Positions 1 through 12,000 of a stretch of 64,000 nt of DNA are shown in pieces. Numbering within the stretch: the first letter of the stretch is position 1; each line of letters begins with the position of its first letter. The position numbers and the translations under genes were made by a program. The DNA is from Acanthaster planci (taxonomy: Eukaryota; Echinodermata; Asteroidea; Valvatida; Acanthasteridae). The DNA is taken from NCBI RefSeq assembly GCF_001949145.1, contig NW_019091478.1, positions 372,006 through 436,005 of the forward strand, in the 5' to 3' direction. Below the pieces are notes generated by a model, which worked only from the letters and a program-made list of their open reading frames with translations, made no database searches and was not told the DNA's origin.

Positions 1-78
1 CAACGGCTTTGATGAGGGCCACTAAACTGCCGTCTCAATACCATCAACATAATATACTTGAGAGTCACAGTTTCTCAC

Positions 79-3000
79 CTAGGTCCGTATCCCCACTCTC
101 GATTGCTTTGGTGAGGGCTACTTTTTGATCCCTCATGGTCATTAAGAGTGGGACTTGTTCAGCTGCCCGTGGCTCGTATTCGAGTAACTGCATCCAAAGC
201 AAGACAAAAAAAATGTTCTCAAAAATGCACTGGATTGAAACTTGAATGGGGCACTTATTCATCTCTCCCAACAATGGAAGACTAATATTTCAAATGACTA
301 AATTTCCAAATATGATCTAAGTGAGCTTCCATCATTGTTGGTTTGTGAGAAATTGCCAAACGTTTAGGATTTATGTCTTCTTCAGAGTGCAAAGCCAATG
401 CTATACAGCATCTTGCTCAAGGACGTAAGCACAGTTCTTCAATAGTATTAACCACAAGTGTGAAATCGGTATCAGCAACTAGCACATTTAGGGTTATTAA
501 TTTCCCCTTGCCCTGGGGAGAAATACTGAATATCTTGGCACAAAAAAGAATGCATGATAACTTGAATACTCTATTGACAGTAGACACACAGCAACATGTG
601 GTCAGTTGCTCCACATGGAAAATGGCGCGTGCTTAACCTCAAGTGACAAGATGAATTTCCAGAGTCCAAACAAAATGAGGTCTCCTACCCTGACAGCTAG
701 TTGGGTGCGGCCGCATTCCGAAGCTTTCTTGGCTATCTCTGAGTACGCAATCCCCGGAGCGGTGTCCAACTTGCTCTTGATGTCTTGGGCAATCTTCTCG
801 TCGGCGATATGTTTCTGCAAGACCTTTGCATGCAACAGGGAAGCCTCAGGTATTGGTACCATTGATCATTTGAGTAAAATATAGAACTGGGGATAAGAGC
901 TTCCTGGAAAATGAGCCGTGTGTCAAAACGCACAGATAGATGTACTCAGGGTCAAAGAAAAGCTAAGACAGCGAAATATCCAAACTTCTGGCCAATACTG
1001 GGGCTGAAGTACACGCACATGTAGCTGCAGTGTTGAAGTTTCTTCCTGGAATGACATCATGCTTGTGAATATGCAAATTTACACTTGCATACCCCCCCAA
1101 ATGCTAATAAATAGCCTTGAAAACAGCAAAATAAATAGCCTTGAAAACAGCAGAAAACAAAAAAAAAACCAGTAGGATTAAATGGGGGTACAAAGGAGCA
1201 TAACAAGGACTTGATTTGAAAATTGCCCTACATAGGTCCTTTAAGATGCAAGAGACTAACCCACCTTATAGCAAGCCCAGTGTCCCAGTATTCTACTCTC
1301 TCCGTCGGCTTCAGGCAGTTTGAGGAAGCGACTAATGTGCATGGCAAGGCACCACTGACGACGTAGGATCAACCTAACAGACAAGGACAGGTACATGAGA
1401 TAGTTTACTGATCCTGGCAGATTGGAGTTGGGAGTAACAGGTGCCATCGCCCCTAAAATGGAGCAAAAGAATGGTGGTTTTGAAAAAAAAAAAGGAAGTA
1501 TGTAAAAGGCTCTGAATTTAGCTTCGCCCCCTCCAAAATGGTCATAAAAGGTTACACAAAGGGATTTCAAGGAAATTTGGATCTGGATCTGCCCTTGCTT
1601 ACTGACTGAAGTGACTTAGAATATACAGGGCCTAAAACTCGGAGGCCCGGACATTTCAATCTTAGCTCCAAGGCAATGTGCGCAATTAGAATGATGACCT
1701 TTCTCAATGTACAGATGTGCATGGAAAACGAAAATTCTGAAGGAAAAAACCCATGATGCAGACTTAGTATGTAAAATTCTACACTCATCACATGGGTATA
1801 CATGGTACAGGGTGTGAGTTGAAACCGGCATCCATTTCCAAAATGGCAACTTGTTAATTAATTAATGGAGACAATTGAAATAAAGCGTGCTGCTACCTGT
1901 CGATCAGCACTGGCAATGTCAGTCTCTTGAGTCTGTGGCAAACAGTTAAGGAAGTCACCTAGGATTGAACTAAATGCCCTCTTTGTTGTGCCTTGCAAAG
2001 GGGAATGCCTCCTGTTCAGCTACTCTACAAGTACAAAATAAGCCCAGGCTGATCGACAACCTTTGCCCGACGTCAATCAAGGATACTGTTCATAACTGAG
2101 CGGCATGCCCACGTGGTACTCCCGGACCGAGTTGAGAACTCGGAGTAGCTTGCACATGTTGACGAACTTCTCGGGGCCCATGTTGGTCAGGAAACACTTT
2201 CCAAAAGACGCAGCCTGTCACGGGTGGTGAGGGGCAGGGAGGGGGCAGTGGGGGAACCAGTGAAAAACAACACAGTGATAAAACATGGTGCGCTGGTTGT
2301 AGTTACAGTAGCTGACATTGGGGAGTTTGGGAGGATTTTTTTTGTCCGACACTGGACGTTCTCTGTGAAATAGTGCGACAAACAAACATTAAAAATTTAA
2401 ATTGAGTACCATCGACCTACTTCTTATGTGTAATACCAGCTGTGTTGTAACTAACTTGTCTGCACTATCAATGTTTTCGACACCCTGCATGTGACAGCCC
2501 CAGTACCAGTGATAGCAGATCAAAAGTTGACTTGTCATGCATTTGTTAGTCTCTTGATGAACTTCATCTGACGATATATGTACGCTGCTGCAGAGAGTGC
2601 ATAATGACATTAAATGTGCACTGGGGAACCTGTTAGATTAGGCACTCAAGCAGTGCTCGAGTTTAAGTAAGATTTTGTCGGAAATGGACAAAAAAGTTTA
2701 ATTAAACCCACACAGGTCATGAACGAAAGACAGCCTGCTTTTTAGACCTAGCTAGTGATGGAAGCCTTTTGACTTTTTGGTACAAATTTTCTCAAAGACA
2801 GTTTTATGGCCACAGAGGGTGTATTTAGGGTCCAAGCGAGGGTAAGGGGTGCAGAGGAAGAGAAAAAAAGGGTCAAGGCCTGAATAGAATACCCACCCTC
2901 AGGAGCATCCTCTGCGTCGCGGGTTCGTACTCACACCCAGCGGCCTCGATGGCCTGGTCCACAGCCAATGGCAGCTGGTCCTTCACCATGCGGATGTACT

Positions 3001-6000
3001 CGTCTGCCCTCTGACTTTCTTTCTAAAAAACAGCGGGACAAACGATTCAAAAAGACTTTTTGACTCCTTCGTTGGAAGTCACTCTCAGAAGAGTTTTTTA
3101 TTGTTTGCTGAAATGAAACAAAGGGGAAAAAAAGATCAGGAAAAAGCTACAAAAAACTACCATACCTGGAACTCTTTTGATGCTTCAAACAGCATCGCTC
3201 CCGGAGCCATGGAGCCAATCTTGAAGATCTCCTCCACGACAACTGAGACAAATAAAGACAGAGAAAGTAAATAAATAAACAAACGACTTTAGGCTTTGTA
3301 GATATGGTTCAAAAAAATTACACATTCAGCCACACTTACGAAGGCGAAGTTGATTTTTCTTGGGAATGGTCAGTAATTTTTATCACGTTTGCCTATGCTT
3401 TCAGGGGTTTGGAACAAGAAAGCTAGGAAATTTGAGGGCCCATTCACACGGACATGCAGTGACAGAAAGGAGTCCACAGAGCAATATTTGACATCTACAT
3501 GTAAACATTAGGTGTAAATACACTTGGTGTGCAAATTATGTTAGTGACAGTCCAAAAGAGCGACAGCACCCACAGGAAGAACCGAAGGCATGACAAGGAG
3601 AGCTCGTCCTTGCCGGTCAGTCTGTAGCATCACTCCGACTGGCAAGAAGGTGCAGTCTCAGTCCAGTGTCTCGGAAATATCGTTCAGGTTTCTAAACACA
3701 GCTGTTTATCATCCCACAGTGCGGCTTGTCCGCTCTCATTGTAAAAACACATAGTCCCCTGGGACACCCGTGTGTTCTATGTTTTATCTTCATACTGTGT
3801 GGCATTCAGTCATTGCATCTGTGAAAATGGGCCCCAACGCATCAGTTTTCATGATGTTAAATGTTTGACTCAAAGTTCTTAGACGGACATTTTCTCCCAG
3901 GTTGGGGGAGCGGCGCATCAGTTGCTCATGGCGTTTGGCAAGTGCGAACAAACTCTGCATGAGGGTGAGAATGCACTCTAGCATCTCCGTGTGCAAGGAA
4001 CACATTTCACATAATCACATGGCGCTACAATTTAAGCTGTTAACGGAGACTGTGTCCAAATCAATGGGCTACGGCTTGCTGTTGCATGTACTGTAGTGTT
4101 ATGTCAAGACACAGCCATTACATTAGGATGCAGGCTAATGCTTTGCAAGTTGATACATCAACTTTTTTTGTGAAGCCGAGGAAGGGGACGAGGCCTTTAT
4201 ACCTGGAACTCTCTGCAGCAACTCGTGAGTGAAGGTGTCCACGATCCGCACACCGTCCACTTCTGGAATTAAGTACGCATCACTGTCCATGTTGAACGTG
4301 ATTGGTCAGTTAAGAAACATACTACTCCAATGAACAAACATACTGACAAAAACATCATGGCAAATGGAAAACATGGGACTAAATTGAGAAAAACGAGTAG
4401 GCCTATTGCTTCCCATAATGCAATAAGCTTGCAGACAGGAATTATTAAGACCCTGACCATTAATGGGAAGTGTTAAATTAAAGCTTTGGAAGGTAAACAA
4501 ATTAGTTCAGAATCTTTGGAGAGGTTTGAACATACATTGTACCTATTTTGAAATTTTCAGAGCTGTAGAATGTGTCTGAACTCAGAAAGCCAGAAACTTG
4601 TCCCCATTGGTAGCATTTGATTCAAGGTGAAATATAAGCATTAACTTCTATTTCCTAACCCTCCTAAGCACGATGCATGTTCTAAAGACTGAGACACCTG
4701 TCGTTCCAGTCAAACTTGAGTGACATATGATGTCTTTATGTACATTAGAATACAGCATGGAGAAGTGGGTAGAATCTTTGACATTCTGTGACTGTTTCAA
4801 CAAATTAACTTCTTCAGACAATATTTAATTTCTCTTTTTTTCTCTACTTGAAATTATGAATAGTTGAGTCTTTCACAAACCAAGGTGGCCCATCAGGCAA
4901 GCGCTTATCGCTGATGTTAATAGGGTGAAACCCTTGCAAATATTTCTGTTCCCCCTGGGTGGGATGCAAATCCTGCGTGGGTTTAGTACTTCCCTGCTTA
5001 TTAAGCCAGTGCCCATTTCTGCTTTTGGGATGAGAGAGGCAAGAGGGAATGAACTGGCCTGTCCAAGGACACAACCGACAGCGGCCGCATTCGAACCTCC
5101 GACCCCCCCCGGCCGGGAGTCTCGAACCCTAACCACTACAGCCAGACCCGCCAACCCAGGCTTGACCTCGTGAAGGATATTTGATCCAGTCCTTGTGAGG
5201 CCCGATGACCAAGAGGAGATTCTCCCAGTATCCCACCACTGCACCCGTGCCACACCAGGCCAGCTGCTTGGGTCTCACCTGGCTCTTGGTGTCAAACTCG
5301 CAGTACACCTTCTGCCAACAGAAAAACACGGTCATCCCCCCAAAAAACGTCAATTCTCACTAAATCTAAGTCCCACTCCAAATATCAAAATACATGCGAA
5401 AAAAAAGTATGAAAAAGTAGAGTCAGTTCATTTCTGGAGCTGCAGTTGTGTCCACCACTGGTCACTGTTTGAGTCTATCACAGGTCATCCAGTCTTTAAG
5501 CCAAGTCAAAAGCTATTCAAATGACCGATAGCAGAGGTGTCGTCACTCTTCATCCTGCGACTTGTGACTTGCCTTGCGACAGGACCTGTGTCAAGACTTG
5601 TGAAAGAACTTCGGACTGGAACTGTGATGGACTTTACTTTTACAAAACATTTACAAAACAAGATGTCAACCATTCTCCTGCTGAAAAACATGCTAAGTGT
5701 AACCAATTCTTCTGGACACCACACACAACACCAGGAATTAATTTGACTGAGGAATTCTGGTTGTTACGGCTGCAATACTTAGCAGGGAGTTGTGGGTTTG
5801 AGTTCCGACAGAGCAAACCCTGTGAATGTATTCTTGTGAATTCAGTCAGGAACAGAGCCATGAATTATGGGCTCAACAGTAACCTCTCAGTGAACCAGTT
5901 AGGCATGAGGTGAAAACGGGGATAACAGAGGAGCGTAGGGGTGGGTACAGCGTTGTAGTCAAAACCATTTAAGAACGTCACAAGAGCTAACAAGACCAAC

Positions 6001-9000
6001 ACAAGACCTCCAGTCTCAATTTAGATCGCATGCCTGGGTGTCACGGGCGGCTACTATACTGTTTGGAGCGCTCACCTCTCGTCACTGTCAATCCGGTTTG
6101 ATTACCAGCCAAGGCTGCATGTGAAATGCTCCTTGATTCTCTCCTGTGCCACAAGAATTATTTTCGGGGTTCTCCAGTTTTTCCCCCTCCGCAAAAAAAA
6201 AAAAAAAATCACTTTCTATCTCTGGCTGCACTTTGTGGGCAGATATTGGCTGTCCTGAAGCTGCCCAAGGTGCCTTTCATACATGCCTTCAGCTTTACTG
6301 CACTGTGGCCGTGTCACTCATAATTCATACCGCTAGCCCTGCTAAGGTAAGGTTCGTTAGGTTTCAATGAAAGAACATATTACTATAAACCACAACAGCA
6401 TTACTTTGTAGCTGTTACAGTACTTGTGACTGGTCTCATGAATGGTCTTATACCTGGTGGTGTGACTGGTCTTGTGCCTGGTCTGGCGATGGCCTTGACT
6501 TCAACAATGGGTGGGTGTTTGGACAGGAGTTTCACGGGAGGGGGGGTATTTTACCTGTAAGTCAGATGAGCCAATCCACAGAAGGCCCGTATCAGCAAAC
6601 AGAGCTAGGAGACGGTTATCGAAAGACACAGCCATCTCAATGAAAGCATTCACAGGACTTCTGGTCTCTAGTGCCTGAGTCAAAATGCGGGAAGATAAAA
6701 ATGAACACAGTGCAAGCTTAGGATTGCACTGACGTTGGCCAGGGAACCAGAAATATCAAGCCTAACCCTCCAGGGTCCTTTGGATAGTAACTACTAACCT
6801 TCCCCCAAACAAAACAATATGCAACAGTTGATGCTGTAACAATGCAGCCGACTACAAGACCAAACAAGTCAACTGTCTCCAAAACTGCACCGTCTCTAAC
6901 AGGTCTTTCACTAGTCTGGGGAGGTTGAGTACATCCAGAGCTCTTGAGTGGCTGTGGGTCACACTTGGGCATTGTAGTAAACATTGCTCCATAACTTGGT
7001 CACAGATTTTGATGATATGGTAGTACAGAAATGTCACACAAACTTTGAACAACTAACGACTAAGGTTCACTGTTTGGAAAGTCCAAGTTTACTAAAGGAC
7101 TTTACATGTAGTGTGGGCACGTTTACATGTAAAATGTTGGTTTTTCCGGCCAAAAATTATACTATGCTTGGGACATGTTTGTTTTTGGAATGGTCCATGG
7201 TGGCAAGGAAAAGTACCGTTGGTGAGTAGTTACAAGTGGAAGTCAGAAATGCCTGCATGGTTGCTTCCCTCTTAACACTGGACACCCACCTGCTCGTGCG
7301 CATCTGTGTAGTCCACCAGGAACAGCTGCTTCTCCTTGGCGAGTAAGATCTGGGTGTGTCTGTCTCGGCAGATGATGCCCCAACTGCTCGGTGGACAGTC
7401 CAAGCCTGAGGAGTTGGATAAGAGGCCGGGGGGGGGGGGAAATATCAGTGACAGTCCAGTGTTCCAAAGCCACTAACTTGAGCGGTTTTGACTTTGGTGA
7501 TGGTTGATCTTTCCAACTGAGAAGCTACATGTACCCACTGATGCCGCTGCAGGGCTAACGTCATTTGGTTAAGCAAAATTGTTATTTTACGGTAATCCTA
7601 ACTACCTGAGGTCTCTCAAACTCCACCTGTAGGTTTTTGTCAGGTCTTGGCTGATACAGTACCAGGCATTATGAAATGGTTGATCAGCTTAGTTGGATTG
7701 AGGAACAAAGGACTAGGGCGGTGGTGTGGGATTTTTGTTTGAGTGGGGACACAAAGCGGTTGCTCCGTGGAGTGACCGGCTAGTGGTACCACGTGTTGGA
7801 CCGTGCTTGATTTTGTCTAGTCTGCAAGTCAATGGTACACTGCAGAGACCTATGCATCCCAAATGACTCAAACTTCAACACTGTCGACCTGTTGGAGTTA
7901 TTCTGTTCAGCCACATGCCAACAATGAAAGTGACCCCTTGCAGATAGAAAAGGGTCCAGAACTGTTTCTTGCACAAAAGCCTAGGGGGTCAGGGCTGAGG
8001 CCCTTGAGTGTGCAGAAAAATCCTTTGACACTGGAAGATTCCGATTCTCATATTTCTCTGTCACATGAAACTGGAATTGAGTAATAACAATAAACACTGA
8101 CAGGTGTCAGAGCACAGCCAAAAAGTGTAACAAATGACAAACAAAAAGGATGACACACTACATGTATACGACAGTAGGGTTACACTGGAACACTCTCCAT
8201 GCTATGGGGTTTGGGTGATCCCAAAATGGCAAAGTCATATAATCCAAGGTAGCCTACCGGGCACTTCAACCATCTTTCGGCTGTGTCCCTCGTCGATATT
8301 ATTGATCACAAAGAATCGATAGCTGCCCGTCAGTATGGCCAATCCTGTGCCCACGTAGCCCTGAAATATCTTGCACTCTACAACTTTGGTATCACGGGCT
8401 TCCTGGTAAAAGGACAGATCAATGGGAGCAAAGCAGTAGGTGAATAAAAAAAATATCACATTCACAAGAAGGTAAAAAAAGCAGAAGGATTATTTTTATC
8501 CAAAGTTACTGAAGGATGGGGTGTGGACTGGCCATTGGCGAGGAATAGGTTCGATGGCTCGACACCGTAAAACCTCCAGCCTCCCTCTGTGAGATTTCCT
8601 CTTTTTGGGTACATACAAAACGCAAGTAAAACTAATCCCCTGAGAGTTAATTATCATATATGTCCTTGAGATGTGTCAAAGTTTAAAGTAAAATAATCTA
8701 AAAAAAAAAAAGAAAGAAAGACACCCCAAGACTAGGCTGATAGAAATACTGGCTTTTCCCTTAACTTTGATCTTGGGTCACTTTTAAATTGATCTGAACA
8801 CTGAGATGATAGAGGAAAAGAGACTAGGGTGTCTACTCGTAATGGTTCTCGTTAAAGAGAGGTGAAGATTGCCTCTTAAACTGTAAGCTGTAAGTGCCAA
8901 ATTTACAGAAGAAAAGGCATGAAAAAGAATCAACAAATGTGTACAACGAGATGCATATTAACTCTCGGCATATCTGCAAAGAATCCCTGGGGATAATCCA

Positions 9001-12000
9001 ATAATCGTGTCTGTCCGGGAAACCACTAGCCCATTCCTTTGCCACTGTGGAACAGTTGCTGGGCTCTCTGGTGCATCGCTCAATCTAGCAAAATCCTCTT
9101 TAAGGGCCACCCAACGCCTTTGACAAGACGTGGGAGGATTTGAGTTAGTGTGCTTACCTGCCCTAAACTAAAATTTCGCTTGAAGCTACCGAAGATGTCA
9201 TAGACCAGGGCTGTGCCGTCTTCCTGGACACAGAGCAAGTCTTCCGAGCTGGACCACCCCATATGCAGCAACTTGCCACTGTCCCACTGCCAATACAAGA
9301 CAACAGAGAGAGTATATATCGCAACCAGGTGTACCGCCAGTCAGACTTGCTACCTCACTGAATAAATTACCTGGCATCCAATACCAGACCTCGGGGCCCG
9401 ATTCCTTGATGCTGCTTTAACAGTTAGCAGAAAATCTGTGCTTACAATAGCAGAAAATTTTGCAAGCACCATGGCAGTGCTCGGCATGGTTGTGCTTACG
9501 GCGCCATGAGCAGAGATTTGTCACATCATTAAGCAAATTTTGCCTCCAAGGTAAGCATGCCTTTGGCTGTGCTTACTGCGTACGGTCTTTAAAAAATACA
9601 CAGAGCCCCTGTTAGTGAAAAATTGTGTGCTTAGCAGTGCTGTGAAAGGGGGCCCCAGTTTAAATAACATTTGTTCACCACAGTCTGTCCTCTAACACTC
9701 CTCTAATACTTTTATGTACATATAAAGTGTAACGCCTTCTGCCAACCAATCAGAGGCAATGTTAAACAATGCGATACAATATTAGTGGGAAATGGGTGAC
9801 ACACCAATGCTTTTCATTGGTCAAAAGCTGCCAACTGATCATGTTGTGTTCAGGAGGTGGCAAAATGATTGTCTCTGGAGGATGGAGACACAACATTTGG
9901 TGAGATTAGAGCAATTTTGACAAGATTTTGACCAATTTTGAAAATGGGAGGAATTCCTTCAGATTTGGTCAAATGACTATGGCAGACACATGTACATGTA
10001 CTAGGCCTATTAGATCTCTCAATACCAGCCTCGGTGTGAGAACACACTACACACAATAGACTTTCTCATGCTAAGTCAACCCTTGTGAGTTTTCTGTCTA
10101 CCAGCAAGTACATGTACAAATACTTCCACTGAGAATTCAGCTTTAATTCTGAGAACTGCCTTGAGAATGCTGCTTACCCTGAACTGTGAGATTTCTCGCC
10201 CAGACGATGTGTAGATGTAGATGGTGGGGCGGGTGCCTCCGCGGACATGTGTCATCTTGCTTTCATCACGAACAAGAGCTGTCAGAAAGTTTTAAACAGA
10301 CAACTATAAGCAAAGTACATTGTACCTCCAACACACACCGTGCACACCGTGTTCATGCGATAATTTACATTTGACTTTAGAAAATCTACGTCTAACTGGT
10401 ATGACGAGCACAAAAGTCCAAAAATGAGCAATCTGCCCTTCATTCCATTTCAAACTCTAACAACAGGAGAAATTTTAAAGTTCATAGGAAATGGGCAGCA
10501 CATTCTTTAGGCATAAGCTTTTCATGAACCGCTTCAACCTCTACCGTATGCAGTGGTGCCACTTTGTGTTCCTTTCTCAACCCAACAAAATCTTCCCAAA
10601 TCCCACGATGGATTTTGATGGACCTGGGACTTGCCGTGTGATATTAACTTCCTAGTACATGTATATGTAGGCAGGCATGGGGCTGTGTTTTCTTCATTCC
10701 TCATGAAGAGGAAGATGAAAAGAATCCACAGTGGTTTCATAGAAATCAAACTTATTCTTCATTACACAAAGGACACATACATGTAAATAATAGGGAGAAA
10801 CAATATTTTGAATAAAATTCACGGACATTAACAGCACCCTTTCTTACCAATGGGCCCTCCATATGGAGCAGCGGCCACCTTGAATTTCTTGAGTTCGGCG
10901 ATCTCTTGCCAGCTTCTGTCCATACTGTACAACTCCAATTTTCTGCAAATTTGCATGAAAACTCAGGGCTGTTTTTCTTTTTCTTTTAACGGTGGCTTGC
11001 ATAACAGCAACAATAAACATGATAATTGGCCACAAACCCAATCCATGGCTGGTTATCATATCTGATCATATTGCAAGGGGTGGGGGAGAATTTAACCTCT
11101 TTCTATTATGAAGCACAAATTTTGATTCTGACTTACATGTGGGTGTACATGTACAGTATGCAGGAAATAATGCAAGTACATGGCCAACCTACCGGTTCAT
11201 GTACATGTATATATACAGTACAAACTTACAGTTAAGATCTGACTTGCACAGTTATCCTAGGCAATGCTGGTTTTTCTTATTCTCGTCGAACACTCTCCAT
11301 TACTCTTTACTTGCATGTACATCAAGTGAGGGTATATGTATGTTCAACCAGGGGCAGAATGCGATCGATGGTTACTACCACATAGCGATAACCTCACATC
11401 TGACTGGGGTTGACGCTTCATGTACATGTATGCAGCAAACACAGTTGTGCTGGTACATTATCATGGATGACTGTGGTTAGGCTGAGATCGAAATCTCTCA
11501 TTCACACTGGGCAGTGCCAGTTTTTCTTATAGTACTCTCCTTTTTACCCTACTGGCCACCAGAATATCTCGTCATCAATGAGCCGTCCTGGGCTAAAACA
11601 TGAAATGGCTATACATGTAATATTTCCTGCTATCTTAATAGCTCCAGTCAGAAGCAACGTACGTTTTTTGTACATATGTAGTACATGTACAGAAGTATAC
11701 ATGTACCATGTAAACATTGCTGAGTTCACAATTTTATTATACATCTTTGTTTTCGGAAATTTGACTATATTCTTAAAGACCACACCATTGGATGATGGAA
11801 GTACACTGTACATCATCGATACAAAGACATGAAGAACCATTCCAGAGGTTTGAAAAGTACTGTAGGCCTACATGTATCCAGTTCCAAGATAACTCCAGCA
11901 TAAAATTTATAAGGCTTTAACACATTTCACCGTGACCACTAAACAACGGATTGCTATCGGCACATGAAAAACTTCACACGTGCAAATGTCTGATGTGTGA

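Noticed and set aside
1-30. Minus-strand sequence reading VALIKAV, similar to VALTKAI of VPS16 exon 16
   Set aside because: Only about 22 bp at the edge, 17 matching; the upstream part of exon 16 is not repeated and the phase does not fit an alternative exon. Possibly a partial duplicate, but chance is not excluded.
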